A stretch of DNA of 64,000 nt from UBA7374 sp965660635 (GTDB lineage: Bacteria > Verrucomicrobiota > Verrucomicrobiia > Opitutales > Coraliomargaritaceae), in contig CBFIAS010000003.1 of assembly GCA_965660635.1 (NCBI GenBank), forward strand, positions 11,155-75,154, written 5' to 3'. This document shows, one piece after another, positions 25,656 through 35,130 of the stretch; positions within the stretch are counted from its first letter, which is position 1; each line of letters opens with the position of its first letter. The position numbers and the translations under genes are program-made. A model generated the notes under the pieces. It ran no database searches. It was not told the origin of the DNA and was given only the letters and a program-made list of their open reading frames with translations.

Positions 25656-27139
25656 CGGGCGGCCTCCTCTCCAGTGGCGGGTTCAAGCAGGGTTGGCCCG
25701 CTCTTGGTGCGGACGGCACCGGCAGCGAAGAGCATCCAGAAGAAATTCACGGCGAAGGCGATGTGGCCGACGGTGATAAGGACTCCGGAGATGGAGCGGG
25801 CCTGTAGCCAGGGCAAGGTGTTGCGCATGACCTCGAGGAAGGGGATCTCCGGGTTGTTCATTTGCAGGCCCTGGAACCAGCCGCCGATCTGCAGGGCGAA
25901 GACCATGAGGAGAGAACCAATGGCGGTGGCCCAGAAGTGGATATGGATGAGCCTGGCGGAGGGCCACTCGCGGTGGAGCATGCGGGGCATCATGTAGTAG
26001 AGGCCGCCAAACATGATCATGGTGAAGAAGGAATAGACGCCGTGGTGGGCGTGCCCCACGGTGAAGTGGGTGAAGTGGGTAACGAGGTTGACGTCCCGCA
26101 GGGACATGGCCGAACCGATGAGGCTGACGAGGGTGTAGTTGATTGCGCCGAAGACGACAAAACGGATGGTGGGGCTGCGCCAGCCCTCGCGGTGGAGGCC
26201 GACCACGGAGAGGTGGTGGTTGATGCCGACGACGACGACGGGCACAACCATCATGATGGAGGCGACGATGCCGGCGGAGACGAGCCATGCCGGGACGGGG
26301 CCGCCGATGAGATGGTGGATACCGGCCCAGTTGTAGAACAGGGCGAGCGACCAGAAACCGAGGACGGAGAGATAGTACGAGTAGATGGGACGGCCTAGCA
26401 CCTTAGGGATAAGGTAGTAGGCCGCGCCGAGGGCCATGGGGGTATACCAGAGGCCAAGGGCATTATGGCCGAACCACCAGTTGACCACGGCTTGGACAAC
26501 GCCTTGGGCGGGTGCCCAGAGGATCATCAGAACGGCCGCCACATAGAGCCAGGGAAACCAAAAGAGCGCGGCAAGGAAGTACCACTGGGAGACATAAACG
26601 TGGTCGCCTCGGCGGAAGCGGAAGGCAATGACTCCCCAGATGCCGATGAGGATGTAGGAAACAGCGAGGAGCGGTGTGGCATAGGCGGGGATCTCAAGCC
26701 ACTCGACGGAGGTGAGGTCACCGCGGAGGATGCCGAAAATGCCGAGGGAGAGGCCGAGGTTCCAGAAGACGCCGGCGATGAGGAGGAGGCCGCCATGGCG
26801 GATGGGGGAGCGGCAGAGCCGGGCCATGATCCAGAGGCAGAGGGCATAGATGGCGTTGTTGCCCCAGCCCAGGCCGACGGCGTTGAGGTGGGCGGAGCGG
26901 ACGCGGCCGAAGGTGGCTGCCTCGAAGCCGGCCAGGAACTCGGGGTTGTGCATCTTGATCGCTGCGATCAGCGCGAAGACTGTGCCGAGGAGCAGCCAGA
27001 GCACGGCAGAGACCGTGAAGAAGAGGGACGCCGAGCGGATGGAGAAGTCGATCTCGCTCAACTCGGCGCGGATGGAGGCATCTTCCGTGCTGTACGGATG
27101 GGCTGCTAGCCGGGCCGGGGCTGTGGCGGAATCGTTCAT
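25652..27139 (-). CDS. ccoN: cbb3-type cytochrome c oxidase subunit I
   Basis: Catalytic subunit reducing O2 at the heme b3-CuB site. 495 residues with about twelve transmembrane helices. Candidate metal ligands are in place: His84 in RSAHLNAVG (heme b), His225 in NWWFGHNALG and His275/His276 in GIHHLIGG (CuB), His363/His365 in VGHAHHGVY (hemes b3 and b). The WWFGHNA..AAYYLIPK segment is diagnostic of the C-type (cbb3) family rather than aa3. The ATG at 27139 was chosen over the frame start at 27190. About 100 bp separate it from ccoS, the largest gap in this operon. Confidence 0.94.
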   Translation of the reverse strand: MNDSATAPARLAAHPYSTEDASIRAELSEIDFSIRSASLFFTVSAVLWLLLGTVFALIAAIKMHNPEFLAGFEAATFGRVRSAHLNAVGLGWGNNAIYALCLWIMARLCRSPIRHGGLLLIAGVFWNLGLSLGIFGILRGDLTSVEWLEIPAYATPLLAVSYILIGIWGVIAFRFRRGDHVYVSQWYFLAALFWFPWLYVAAVLMILWAPAQGVVQAVVNWWFGHNALGLWYTPMALGAAYYLIPKVLGRPIYSYYLSVLGFWSLALFYNWAGIHHLIGGPVPAWLVSAGIVASIMMVVPVVVVGINHHLSVVGLHREGWRSPTIRFVVFGAINYTLVSLIGSAMSLRDVNLVTHFTHFTVGHAHHGVYSFFTMIMFGGLYYMMPRMLHREWPSARLIHIHFWATAIGSLLMVFALQIGGWFQGLQMNNPEIPFLEVMRNTLPWLQARSISGVLITVGHIAFAVNFFWMLFAAGAVRTKSGPTLLEPATGEEAAR

Positions 27140-27239
27140 CAGTTCTGTTACGTTGCTAGCTGAGGATGATCCGGGAGGCCGGGGAAACAATAGGTTAGTC
27201 CCGGGCGGGCTGAATCATTATCTTTGGTTATAAATTGCT

Positions 27240-27455
27240 TCAGTTGGGTTTATGCAATGTAGATTTTCCGTTGGGAAAATGGTCGGAAATCTCGCCTTCT
27301 GGCTCCTCGTCGGTGAAGATGACCCGGGCCTGCTGGTCGAAGTCCTTGAGTTGCCCCTTGCGGGCGGACCAATAGAACATGGCGATGGCCACGCCGAAGA
27401 AAAAGATCGCGAGCAACAGCAGGGGCAGCAGCGAAAGGTAATTTTCCACAGACAT
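27240..27455 (-). CDS. ccoS: CcoS-like cbb3 oxidase maturation protein
   Basis: 71-residue protein with one N-terminal transmembrane helix (about 6-29, LSLLPLLLLAIFFFGVAIAMF) followed by YWSARKGQLKDFDQQARVIF and an acidic segment. The W-x-x-x-GQ-x-x-D pattern and the acidic DEEPEGE are the CcoS hallmarks. The family is needed to insert heme and copper into cbb3 oxidases. The start ATG at 27455 gives exactly the family N-terminus. It lies 16 bp after the upstream 102-residue protein. Confidence 0.82.
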   Translation of the reverse strand: MSVENYLSLLPLLLLAIFFFGVAIAMFYWSARKGQLKDFDQQARVIFTDEEPEGEISDHFPNGKSTLHKPN

Positions 27456-27471
27456 GGCAGGGAGGGGAGAA

Positions 27472-27780
27472 CTACTCCGCGGGTTGGGCGGCCCCCTTGC
27501 CGCGGTAGTCTTGCACGACTGCATCCATGGCAATGTCAACCGGGATGCGGACGATGCCTTTCTCCGCGTTGACCACTGCGTAGGACTCAAGCTTGGCCTT
27601 GCCTGCTGCGCGGGCCTCGTCGGCCTTGATCTGGCGCTGCTCCTTGACCGCCTGGTCTGCCGGGTCGGCCTGCTGCGGCAGGTAGGCGACAAAAGCGATC
27701 AGGGCAAAAGAGGCGATGGCCCCGAGGCAACCGAGGAAGGTGTACAGCTGGTTCGCAGAAGATGGTTCTTTTTTGGACAT
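27472..27780 (-). CDS. Unknown 102-residue single-pass membrane protein between actF and ccoS
   Basis: I do not recognise this protein. It has a short polar N-terminus, one transmembrane helix (about 13-34, YTFLGCLGAIASFALIAFVA), then a Lys/Glu/Ala-rich helical region (QAVKEQRQIKADEARAAGKA) and a segment VNAEKGIVRIPVDIAMDAVV that would lie outside the cytoplasm. The ending resembles the VRIPIDRAMELV-type phrase seen in small proteins beside Act or cytochrome oxidase genes; that comparison is from memory. It sits 6 bp after actF and 16 bp before ccoS, so it is clearly in the operon and may bridge the Act complex and the oxidase. Confidence 0.75.
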   Translation of the reverse strand: MSKKEPSSANQLYTFLGCLGAIASFALIAFVAYLPQQADPADQAVKEQRQIKADEARAAGKAKLESYAVVNAEKGIVRIPVDIAMDAVVQDYRGKGAAQPAE

Positions 27781-27786
27781 CCTGAA

Positions 27787-29061
27787 TTACTCCACGTAGT
27801 TAAGGGACTTAACGATGTTGGGATCGCGCACGGGGATGGGCTCGGCCTTCTTCGTGCTGTTGCAGAAGGCCCAGACGCAAAGGCCACCGACGCCGATCAC
27901 AGCGGCGATGTCAAAGACGGAGACGGAGAACTGGCGCACGATGTATCCGGCGCCATGGCTATCGGGATCAGCGAGCTTGCCGGGGACGATGTTCCAGTAG
28001 AGGTCGAGCAGGTGGAAGCCGAGGATCCAGCTGGCAATGGCAATGGAGCGCCAGGCCACGACCTTGGTCTTGTACCAGAGAAGGATGAGGAAGGGCGCGA
28101 GGAAATGGCCGAAGATCAGGCCCATGCTGACCCACCACCAGCTGTTCAGCTCTCCGGTGAAATTCTTCTCCCGGATGTTGTACCAGAAGGTTTCCTCCGG
28201 GATGTTGGCGTTGTAGATGAGGAAGTACTGGGAGAAACTGATGTAGGCCCAGAAGATGGTGAAAGTAAGCATGAGGCAGCCGATGTCGTAGCGGTGCGCC
28301 TGCTTGAGGATGCCCTTGAGGTAGCCCTTGGCAGCTAGGACAATACAAAGGATGATGAGGGCGCTGAGGGCAGCCCGCATGGAGGCGGCGAAGAACCAGA
28401 CCCCGTACATGGTGGAGAACCAGTGGTACTCAAGCGACTTGAACCAGTCGATGGCGCCGACTGTGGCGAAGACCGCGCAGAGGAAGAGACCTGCGCTGGA
28501 GAGCCGCCGGGCAAGGTGGGTATTGTTGATGTCTCCGGTCTTGTCGGTATCAAAGGAGAGCTTGCGCAGCAGGTAGGCGATGCCGATGAAAACGGCGAAG
28601 ACCAGGACCGAGCGAATGACAAAGAAGCCGTGGCTTAGGTAGGGGGACTTCCACTGGTAGATGGGATCCTCGCCGACAGTGCCGTGGCCGGCCAGTTGGT
28701 TGGCGCCGTCAAGCCACTTCCAGAGGAGCCCGGCATGATCCTCGCTGAAGGTGACGGCCAGAAGCGGAAGGAAGAGGACAAAAAGAACGGGGAAGGCGGC
28801 AAAGGCGTGCTCGCACTGGCGGCGGATAATGGTCGGCCAGCGGGCGTGGAAGACGTACCAGATCTGCGTGAGGAAGAGCATGCCAACGGCGATGGAGAGC
28901 CAGAAGGCAATGCCGATAAGCCAGCTCATGAGCGGCCGGGCATCGCCGCTGCTGTAGCCTTGGTAGAACCCGAATGCGGCGATGGCGAGGCCGAGAAGAC
29001 CGACGACCAGGGCGATGCCGGCGGTCCGGTTGATGGCGGCGTTGTTGGCGTCCGAACTCAT
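27787..29061 (-). CDS. actF: Alternative complex III subunit ActF (integral membrane)
   Basis: 424-residue polytopic protein with about ten hydrophobic helices. It fits the ActF subunit, a reduced paralogue of the NrfD-like ActC in the quinol:cytochrome c oxidoreductase. Recognisable phrases are FLTQIWYVFHARWPTIIRR near residue 64, an internal SPYLSHGFFVIR and WWWVSMGLIFGHFLAPF. It is 3 bp downstream of actE and in the standard order. Confidence 0.88.
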   Translation of the reverse strand: MSSDANNAAINRTAGIALVVGLLGLAIAAFGFYQGYSSGDARPLMSWLIGIAFWLSIAVGMLFLTQIWYVFHARWPTIIRRQCEHAFAAFPVLFVLFLPLLAVTFSEDHAGLLWKWLDGANQLAGHGTVGEDPIYQWKSPYLSHGFFVIRSVLVFAVFIGIAYLLRKLSFDTDKTGDINNTHLARRLSSAGLFLCAVFATVGAIDWFKSLEYHWFSTMYGVWFFAASMRAALSALIILCIVLAAKGYLKGILKQAHRYDIGCLMLTFTIFWAYISFSQYFLIYNANIPEETFWYNIREKNFTGELNSWWWVSMGLIFGHFLAPFLILLWYKTKVVAWRSIAIASWILGFHLLDLYWNIVPGKLADPDSHGAGYIVRQFSVSVFDIAAVIGVGGLCVWAFCNSTKKAEPIPVRDPNIVKSLNYVE

Positions 29062-29064
29062 GGC

Positions 29065-29718
29065 TTACAGTCCTAGCTCCTTGCGTTGCGCATCCGGCAG
29101 GCGGTCGGCCGGTGCATATTGGGAAAGCTGGAGCGCGCGCATGTAGAGCACGATGGCCCAGCGCTCCTCCGGGGTGATGCGGTCCTTCAGGCCGTACATC
29201 AGGCCCTTTCCGTTGGAAATGATCTCATAGAGGTAGCCGTCTGTCTCCCCCCGCAGGCGGTCGTCGTGGTAGCTGGCAGCGAGCACGCCGTAGGGCTTGG
29301 TCACGCCGTTGCCGTCACCCGCCGCCCCGTGGCAGGCAGTGCAGAAGATGTCGTACTTCTTACGCCCGAGCTGCATCAACTCGTTGCTTGCGGGCACGGG
29401 CATCGTCTTAACGAAGCTGCCGTCGGGATTCTTGCCGGTCCGGTAGGCGATATCGGATTTGCCGAGAGAGGCGTAACCGGGAGAGAAGACTTCCTGCTGG
29501 TTGTGGTAGTTGCCACGTGCCACGGTGTTGGCGGGCACGGGGCGGTCGTTGCGGGCGTCTTCAAAGAAACTGTTGGCAGCCTGGGGCTTGTACTTGGCCT
29601 GGCGGTCCATGTCGGGGAAGACCTCGATCGGCGTCTTGCGCGAGAGGGAACCGCGGAAGCCAAGGATCGACACGGTGGCGACTATGGCAAAGGCGTAAAT
29701 GATCAGGAAAATGCGCAT
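29065..29718 (-). CDS. actE: Alternative complex III subunit ActE (monoheme cytochrome c)
   Basis: 217 residues: an N-terminal hydrophobic segment (MRIFLIIYAFAIVATVSILG), the phrase IEVFPDMDRQAKYKPQ typical of ActE, and one cytochrome c heme site FCTACHG (Cys126-His130) with a distal LMYGLKDRITPEERWAIVLYMR. It would pass electrons from the ActA/ActB hub to the acceptor. Its start is 9 bp after the actD stop. Confidence 0.92.
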   Translation of the reverse strand: MRIFLIIYAFAIVATVSILGFRGSLSRKTPIEVFPDMDRQAKYKPQAANSFFEDARNDRPVPANTVARGNYHNQQEVFSPGYASLGKSDIAYRTGKNPDGSFVKTMPVPASNELMQLGRKKYDIFCTACHGAAGDGNGVTKPYGVLAASYHDDRLRGETDGYLYEIISNGKGLMYGLKDRITPEERWAIVLYMRALQLSQYAPADRLPDAQRKELGL

Positions 29719-29727
29719 GGCTGTAGT

Positions 29728-30267
29728 CTAGGCGTGAACCTCCTCGATGTCGGCGCCCCCGATCTCCTCGAGGAAGCGGCGGGTGGCCTGCGGGTCGTAT
29801 TTCGGGTCGCGCGACTCGATGGCGATGACCAGGCGGTCGCCGGAGACTTCCAGGAACCGCTCGCTGTTGAATAGCGGATTGTAATGCTGGGGCAGCAGGT
29901 TGGTGATGAACATGCCGCCAAGTGTGCCGAAGGCGGACAACAGGATGGTCAGCTCGTACATCACGGGGAAGGGAAAGACCGGGCTGAAGAAGGGCTTGCC
30001 GCCGACGATCAGCGGATAGTCAAAGCTGTTCATGTACCAGACCATGAGGGTGCCGATTATGAAGCCGGTGAGCCCGCCGCAGAAGGTGAATATGGGAACC
30101 TTGGAGCGGGGCTGGCCCTGGGCCTCCGGCATGCCGTGGACAGGGAAGGAGGAAAAGGTGTCCCACTTCTTGTAACCGGCGTCGCGCACCTTCTCGGCAG
30201 CGTGGAAGAGCGCGGGCGTGTCCTTGAAGGATGCGATCAATCCGTGGATCTGTTCAGACTGGGCCAT
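29728..30267 (-). CDS. actD: Alternative complex III subunit ActD (DUF3341)
   Basis: 179 residues with two transmembrane helices (about 62-85 and 100-125) in a DUF3341 frame: IHGLIASFKDTPALFHAAEKVRDAGYK at the N-terminus (split as IHGLIASFKDTPAL and AAEKVRDAGY), FPVHGMPEAQGQPRSKVP, and YELTILLSAFGTLGGM. ActD is a structural membrane subunit of the complex. The ATG shares one base with the actC stop (TAATG). Confidence 0.93.
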   Translation of the reverse strand: MAQSEQIHGLIASFKDTPALFHAAEKVRDAGYKKWDTFSSFPVHGMPEAQGQPRSKVPIFTFCGGLTGFIIGTLMVWYMNSFDYPLIVGGKPFFSPVFPFPVMYELTILLSAFGTLGGMFITNLLPQHYNPLFNSERFLEVSGDRLVIAIESRDPKYDPQATRRFLEEIGGADIEEVHA

Positions 30268-31766
30268 TAGTGGGATCCTCCTTTCGCGTCATCGTGGTGG
30301 CCGTGCGGATCGGCCTGTGGCATGACGAACTTGACTTCAGCGATGGGCATGAGCGGAAGGAAGCGCAGGAACAAGAGGAAGAGCACGCTGAACAGTCCGA
30401 AGGTGCCGAAGAAAGTGAAGATATCGACGATGGTGGGCGCGTAGTAGCCCCAGGAACTGGGCAGGAAGTCGTTGGCCAGGGAGGTCACTGTGATGACGAA
30501 GCGCTCGAACCACATGCCGACATTGATCAGGATGGACATGACCCAGACGAGGGCGGCGTTTTTACGCACCGCGCTGAACCAGAAGAGCTGCGGGGTGAAA
30601 ACGTTGCAACTGAACATCATGAGGTAGGCCCACCAGTACTGCCCGAAGGCGCGGTTGATGAAGGCGTAGCTCTCGTACGGGTTGGCGCCGTACCAGGCGA
30701 TGAAGAACTCCATGATGTAGGCGTAGCCGACGATCGATCCGGTACCGAGGCAGATCTTGCACATGTTGTCGATGTGCCGCTGGGTGATCAGGTCGTGGAG
30801 GCCGTAGATGGCGCGGAGCGGGAGCATCAGGGTGAGCACCATGCCGAAGCCGGAGAAGATCGCCCCGGCCACGAAGTAGGGGGGGAAGATCGTGGTGTGC
30901 CAGCCGGGGAGCTGGGCGGCGGCGAAGTCAAACGAAACGATGGTGTGAACGGAAAGCACCAGCGGGGTGGAGAGGCCAGCGAGGATGAGGTAGGCCATCT
31001 CGTAATTGCGCCAGTGGTTGCCAGCATTGCGCCAGCCCATGGCGAAGACGCCGTAGAAATACTTGCGGAAGACATCCATGCCCCGGGCCAGGGCGCCAGC
31101 CCCCTCGTAAAGACCGCCCTGCAGGCGCTGCACCGCGCGGTCGCGCAGCACGCCGAGATCGGGGATCATGCCCATGTACCAGAAGAGGACGGAGACCGTG
31201 CCGTAGGTCGAGACGGCGAAGACGTCCCACTCCAGCGGCGAGCGGAACTGCGGCCAGATGACGTTGGCATTGGGCAGGGGGAAGAGCCACCAGGCAAACC
31301 AGACGCGGCCGACGTGGAAGAGCGGGAAGATACCGGCGCAGACCACGGCAAAAATGGTCATGGCCTCGGCAGCGCGGTTGATCGAGGTGCGCCAGCCCTG
31401 CTTGAGCAGGCAGAGCACCGCGGAGATGAGCGTACCGGCGTGGCCGATGCCGATCCAGAAAACGAAATTGACGATGGCCCAGCCCCAGTTGATCGGGTTG
31501 GCCAAGCCCCATACGCCGACGCCCGTGCTGACCAGCCAGGCCAGGCCGAGTCCGGTGAAGGCGGCAGTGAGGAGCGCGACCGCCATGCAGACCCACCACC
31601 AGAGTGGCGTCGGGGTCTCGACGATGCGGCAGATCTTGTCCGTCACCCAGTTGAAGTCGCGGTTGTTCGCGACCAGCGGCTGCTCCACAAGCTCCGCAGG
31701 CTGCACCTTGGCAAGCAAGGCGGCCTGCGCCGGATCCGTTGGGCTATTCTCAGTGATCGTGGCCAT
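30267..31766 (-). CDS. actC: Alternative complex III subunit ActC (NrfD-like, quinol-binding)
   Basis: 499-residue polytopic NrfD/PsrC-family protein with about ten helices. It is the quinol-oxidising membrane subunit of Act. Typical phrases include WWWVCMAVALLTAAFTGLGL, NWGWAIVNFVFWIGIGHAGT, LISAVLCLL, VDIFTFFGTFGLF and the SFDFAAAQLPGWHTTIFPPYF loop (read in two parts). The C-terminus is histidine-rich. The ATG at 31766 overlaps the end of actB by 17 bp; an upstream frame start at 31841 lies inside actB and is not conserved. Confidence 0.94.
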   Translation of the reverse strand: MATITENSPTDPAQAALLAKVQPAELVEQPLVANNRDFNWVTDKICRIVETPTPLWWWVCMAVALLTAAFTGLGLAWLVSTGVGVWGLANPINWGWAIVNFVFWIGIGHAGTLISAVLCLLKQGWRTSINRAAEAMTIFAVVCAGIFPLFHVGRVWFAWWLFPLPNANVIWPQFRSPLEWDVFAVSTYGTVSVLFWYMGMIPDLGVLRDRAVQRLQGGLYEGAGALARGMDVFRKYFYGVFAMGWRNAGNHWRNYEMAYLILAGLSTPLVLSVHTIVSFDFAAAQLPGWHTTIFPPYFVAGAIFSGFGMVLTLMLPLRAIYGLHDLITQRHIDNMCKICLGTGSIVGYAYIMEFFIAWYGANPYESYAFINRAFGQYWWAYLMMFSCNVFTPQLFWFSAVRKNAALVWVMSILINVGMWFERFVITVTSLANDFLPSSWGYYAPTIVDIFTFFGTFGLFSVLFLLFLRFLPLMPIAEVKFVMPQADPHGHHDDAKGGSH

Positions 31767-34700
31767 GGTCGTGGGAATCGCTGTGAGACTTGGAATGCCC
31801 GGCGCTGTTGCCGTAGCGCTTCTTGTACTGGGCGTAGGCAAAAGGCTTCTCGTAGTAGTCGGGCATGCGCTTGTTCGGGTTGCGCAGGCGGGCGAGGTAA
31901 GTGGTTCGCGGGCGGTTGTTGAGGTAGCCGAGCACGGAGTAGTTTCGGTCGCTGGACTTCACCTTGGAGACTTCGGTGTCCGGATCGGCAATATCGCCAA
32001 AGGTGATGGCATCAGTCGGGCAGACCTGCTGGCAGGCGGTCTTGATCGCACCGTCCTTCACCGCGATGTCAGAGGAAGCACCAGCCAGGCGCTTCTGCTC
32101 GATCTTGGCGGCCTCGATGCGCTGGGTGCAGAAGGTGCACTTCTCCATGACCCCGCGCATGCGGACGGTCACGTTTGGGTTCTTCTGCATCTTCTCCAAC
32201 TCGGGCTCGTCAACTGCTCCGAAGGGACCCTTGTAGAATTCCCCGATCTGGCGCTTGTTCCAATCAAAGAAGTTGAAGCGGCGCACCTTGTAGGCGCAGT
32301 TGTTCGCGCAATAGCGGGTACCAACGCAGCGGTTGTAGGCCATGACATTGAGGCCCTGCTTGTCGTGGACGGTGGCGTTGACCGGGCAGACGCTCTCGCA
32401 GGGCGCGTTTTCGCAGTGCTGGCAGAGCATGCCCATGAATGAGACCTGCACGTCCTCGGGCACCTCAGTCTGGTCGTAGTCGGGCGCGGAGAAGTAGCGG
32501 TCAAGGCGCATCCAGTGCATCTCGCGTCCGCGCAAAACCTGGTCTTTCCCGACGATGGGGATGTTGTTCTCGCTCTGGCAGGCGACCACGCAGGCGGAAC
32601 AGCCGAAACAGGAGTTCAAGTCAATAGCCATGCCCCATTGCTGGGTCTTGGGGAACTTGTCCTCGTTGCCCTTCCAGACTTTCACGTTGGGGTCTGGATC
32701 GGCAAAGGTCGGATGCTCGTAGGCGGAGTTGCCACGGTAATTGTACTGCGACTTTTCCTGCAAGGATTTCTTGTCGTCCTTGCCGTAGTTGGCGGGAGCG
32801 TGGGACTCAACGCCCATCTTTTCAGCGAAATCCGGGTGCTTGGAATAGTACGCGGCGTTGGCCTCGCGGATGATGGCGCGGCCCTCCATCGACCAGTGCT
32901 CCTGGGTGTTGGCCAGCAGGTAGGTCTCGCTTGTCAACTTGAGCTTTGCCCCGGTAGCGTATCCCGCGGCATTGCTTCCGCGCAACGGATAGTAGTCGAA
33001 GCCGACTCCGCTGCCCACACGGCCGGAGCGCGTGCGGCCAAGGCCGAGAGGAAGTTCCACTGTGTAGTTGGCCAGGCCGGGCTGCACGTGGACCGGTGCC
33101 TTCACGGTGCGGCCACCGAGGGTCAATTCAGCCATCACGGCCACTTCCTTGCCCTTGTCGAATTCCGCCTTGTTCAACTGCTGGGTGCCCTTGGCAGCCT
33201 CGAAGAATTCACTCGAGCCATTCATTGGCTTGCTTGCCGGGAAAATCGCGATGCCGGACTCGGCCTCCAGTTCCTTGGCCAGCCGCGGGCTGATGAGAAT
33301 CGGGTTGTCCCAGGTCAACTTGGTCATCGGATCCGGGCACTCCATCATCCAGCCGTTGTTGGCGTAGCGGCCGTCACCGGCATGTGAGCTGGGCTTGAAA
33401 CGGACCTCGAGGCTGGCGGCACTCGGCGAAGCAGCCGGTGCAGGGGCAGAGGCGATGAGCGATTGCACGGCAGCAGCATTGACGGTGCCGGCAACAGCCG
33501 GTGATTCGCTGCCCTGGAGCAGGCCTTCGGAGAGAAACTTGTTGAAATCCTTGCCCCCGAGCTTCTGGAAGGTGCTTTGCACAATGGCGTGCGGGCCAGT
33601 CTGCGAGTTGCCAGCCAGGCGGGCCAGCACCTCCAGTTCATTGAAGGTCTGGAAGAGCGGCTCGATCATCGGCTGCACCGGCACGAGAGTGCCATCGAGG
33701 GTGCGGCCATCGCCCCATGTCTCCAGGTAATGGGAGCGCGCGATAAAGAGCTGGCTCTGGCCGGCGGTCTCGTTGTCGCTGGCCCCAAGATATAAGGATT
33801 GCGCGGCCTTGCCCTGCGCGGTCGACCAGTCGAGGTCGGCAGGAGCGTCGAAGACCGGGTTGCCGCCAAGGATGCAAAGCGTCTGCACCGAGCCGGAGTT
33901 GAGCTTTGCCACCGCAGCCTCAATGCCGTTGGCCATTTCCGGAACGGTAACGTAGCGGACGGGTGCCTGCAGCGCCTCGTTCAAAGCGATTACCACAGCG
34001 TGAACTTCAACCGGCAGGTGCTCGCCAGCGACGATCAGCGACTTGCCCGGGTTCTCCACCAGGTCTTGGGCGCACTCATCGACCCAGCGTTGGTCAAGGT
34101 TCGCCGAGGCAGCTTGTTTCTTGAGGCTTGCGGCCAGCGGACCGCCGGTCTGCTTGCGCTGGAAAACGGCCAAGGCAAGCGCGGCGGCGAAGGCCGGGAC
34201 TTCCGAGGAAGCCAGACGCAGCCGGTGGTCGGCGGCAGAGCCTGTCGCAGTCAATGTGCTCTCCACGCAGTAGAGGCGGCTCATCTTCCCGGCATCCTTC
34301 GCGTCCTTGACCTTCCGGGTCTTGGCAAAACTGCGGACGCTGGACAGGTGCCCCTCACCGCAAGCAAGGAAGTCGGCATCAAGAGATAAGACGCGGCGGG
34401 CAGAAGAATAGTCCGGCAAGGCGCGTAGCGGCTGGCCAAAGATCTTCGCGGCGGCCTTCTCGGAGGCAGTCTCGTCAATTGGCGTGTACTCCGCCCAGGT
34501 CGCTTTAGGGAAGGCTTCCTTGATTTGACGCACCAGACGGGCCCGGCTCGGGGAGGTGCTTGGCTCGGCCAGGAAAAGCAGTCCCGCGCCCCCGTCAGCG
34601 AGGTGCTTTTCACGGATGGCGTCCAGGCGGTCGCGCACGGCCGCCGGGGAAAGTGAAGCGCCGGAGTCGTTGCTCTTCTTCGCACGATCCGGGTCGTAAA

Positions 34701-35115
34701 GGTCGAGCACACTGGCCTGGGTATGTGAAGTCGTGCCGCCGCCATAGGGCAGGTAGCTCGGGTTGCCCTCAATCTTGGTCGGGCGGCCCGTGTGGGTCTC
34801 GACAATCACCGGAGCATTGTCGCGGGCACCGGGCTGCGAAGAGCAGTAGTAGACCGGGACCCCGGGAATGAGGTTTTCCGGCTGCTTTGCGTAAGGCAGG
34901 ATGAGGTGCTCGGGGCGGCGGCAACCGGCAACGCCCATTCCGGCAAGGCCAAAGGAGGCGGCCATAACCTTCATGAACTGTCGGCGGTTCACGCCCTCCA
35001 TTTCCTGGGCGCCGGCGGGAAACTCATTGGCCACCCAGTCCTTGAAAGCGGGCGTCTCAGAGAGATCGTCTAGGCTCTTCCAGTAGCGTGGGCCGGATGT
35101 TTGGGAATCGTTCAT
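31750..35115 (-). CDS. actB: Alternative complex III subunit ActB (Mo-like domain fused to iron-sulfur domain)
   Basis: 1121-residue fusion of an N-terminal molybdopterin-oxidoreductase-like domain without an evident cofactor site and a C-terminal ferredoxin domain. The N-terminus carries a Tat-type signal (RRQFMKVMAASFGLAGMGVAGC) that ends in a lipobox-like cysteine, as in other ActB. The iron-sulfur part (about 860-1060) has clustered cysteines in CFGCSACVVAC, CQHCENAPCESVCP, CVGTRYCANNC, CTFCTQR and CQQVCP. The end is His/Asp-rich (HSDSHDHGHDH). It is the electron hub of the complex, oriented to the periplasm. It follows actA after 15 bp. Confidence 0.95.
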   Translation of the reverse strand: MNDSQTSGPRYWKSLDDLSETPAFKDWVANEFPAGAQEMEGVNRRQFMKVMAASFGLAGMGVAGCRRPEHLILPYAKQPENLIPGVPVYYCSSQPGARDNAPVIVETHTGRPTKIEGNPSYLPYGGGTTSHTQASVLDLYDPDRAKKSNDSGASLSPAAVRDRLDAIREKHLADGGAGLLFLAEPSTSPSRARLVRQIKEAFPKATWAEYTPIDETASEKAAAKIFGQPLRALPDYSSARRVLSLDADFLACGEGHLSSVRSFAKTRKVKDAKDAGKMSRLYCVESTLTATGSAADHRLRLASSEVPAFAAALALAVFQRKQTGGPLAASLKKQAASANLDQRWVDECAQDLVENPGKSLIVAGEHLPVEVHAVVIALNEALQAPVRYVTVPEMANGIEAAVAKLNSGSVQTLCILGGNPVFDAPADLDWSTAQGKAAQSLYLGASDNETAGQSQLFIARSHYLETWGDGRTLDGTLVPVQPMIEPLFQTFNELEVLARLAGNSQTGPHAIVQSTFQKLGGKDFNKFLSEGLLQGSESPAVAGTVNAAAVQSLIASAPAPAASPSAASLEVRFKPSSHAGDGRYANNGWMMECPDPMTKLTWDNPILISPRLAKELEAESGIAIFPASKPMNGSSEFFEAAKGTQQLNKAEFDKGKEVAVMAELTLGGRTVKAPVHVQPGLANYTVELPLGLGRTRSGRVGSGVGFDYYPLRGSNAAGYATGAKLKLTSETYLLANTQEHWSMEGRAIIREANAAYYSKHPDFAEKMGVESHAPANYGKDDKKSLQEKSQYNYRGNSAYEHPTFADPDPNVKVWKGNEDKFPKTQQWGMAIDLNSCFGCSACVVACQSENNIPIVGKDQVLRGREMHWMRLDRYFSAPDYDQTEVPEDVQVSFMGMLCQHCENAPCESVCPVNATVHDKQGLNVMAYNRCVGTRYCANNCAYKVRRFNFFDWNKRQIGEFYKGPFGAVDEPELEKMQKNPNVTVRMRGVMEKCTFCTQRIEAAKIEQKRLAGASSDIAVKDGAIKTACQQVCPTDAITFGDIADPDTEVSKVKSSDRNYSVLGYLNNRPRTTYLARLRNPNKRMPDYYEKPFAYAQYKKRYGNSAGHSKSHSDSHDHGHDH

Positions 35116-35130
35116 CTGGGAAATACTCGG

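Noticed and set aside
30231..31922. 563-residue plus-strand frame opposite actC
   Set aside because: High-GC shadow of actC, a well-supported gene on the other strand; no family features.
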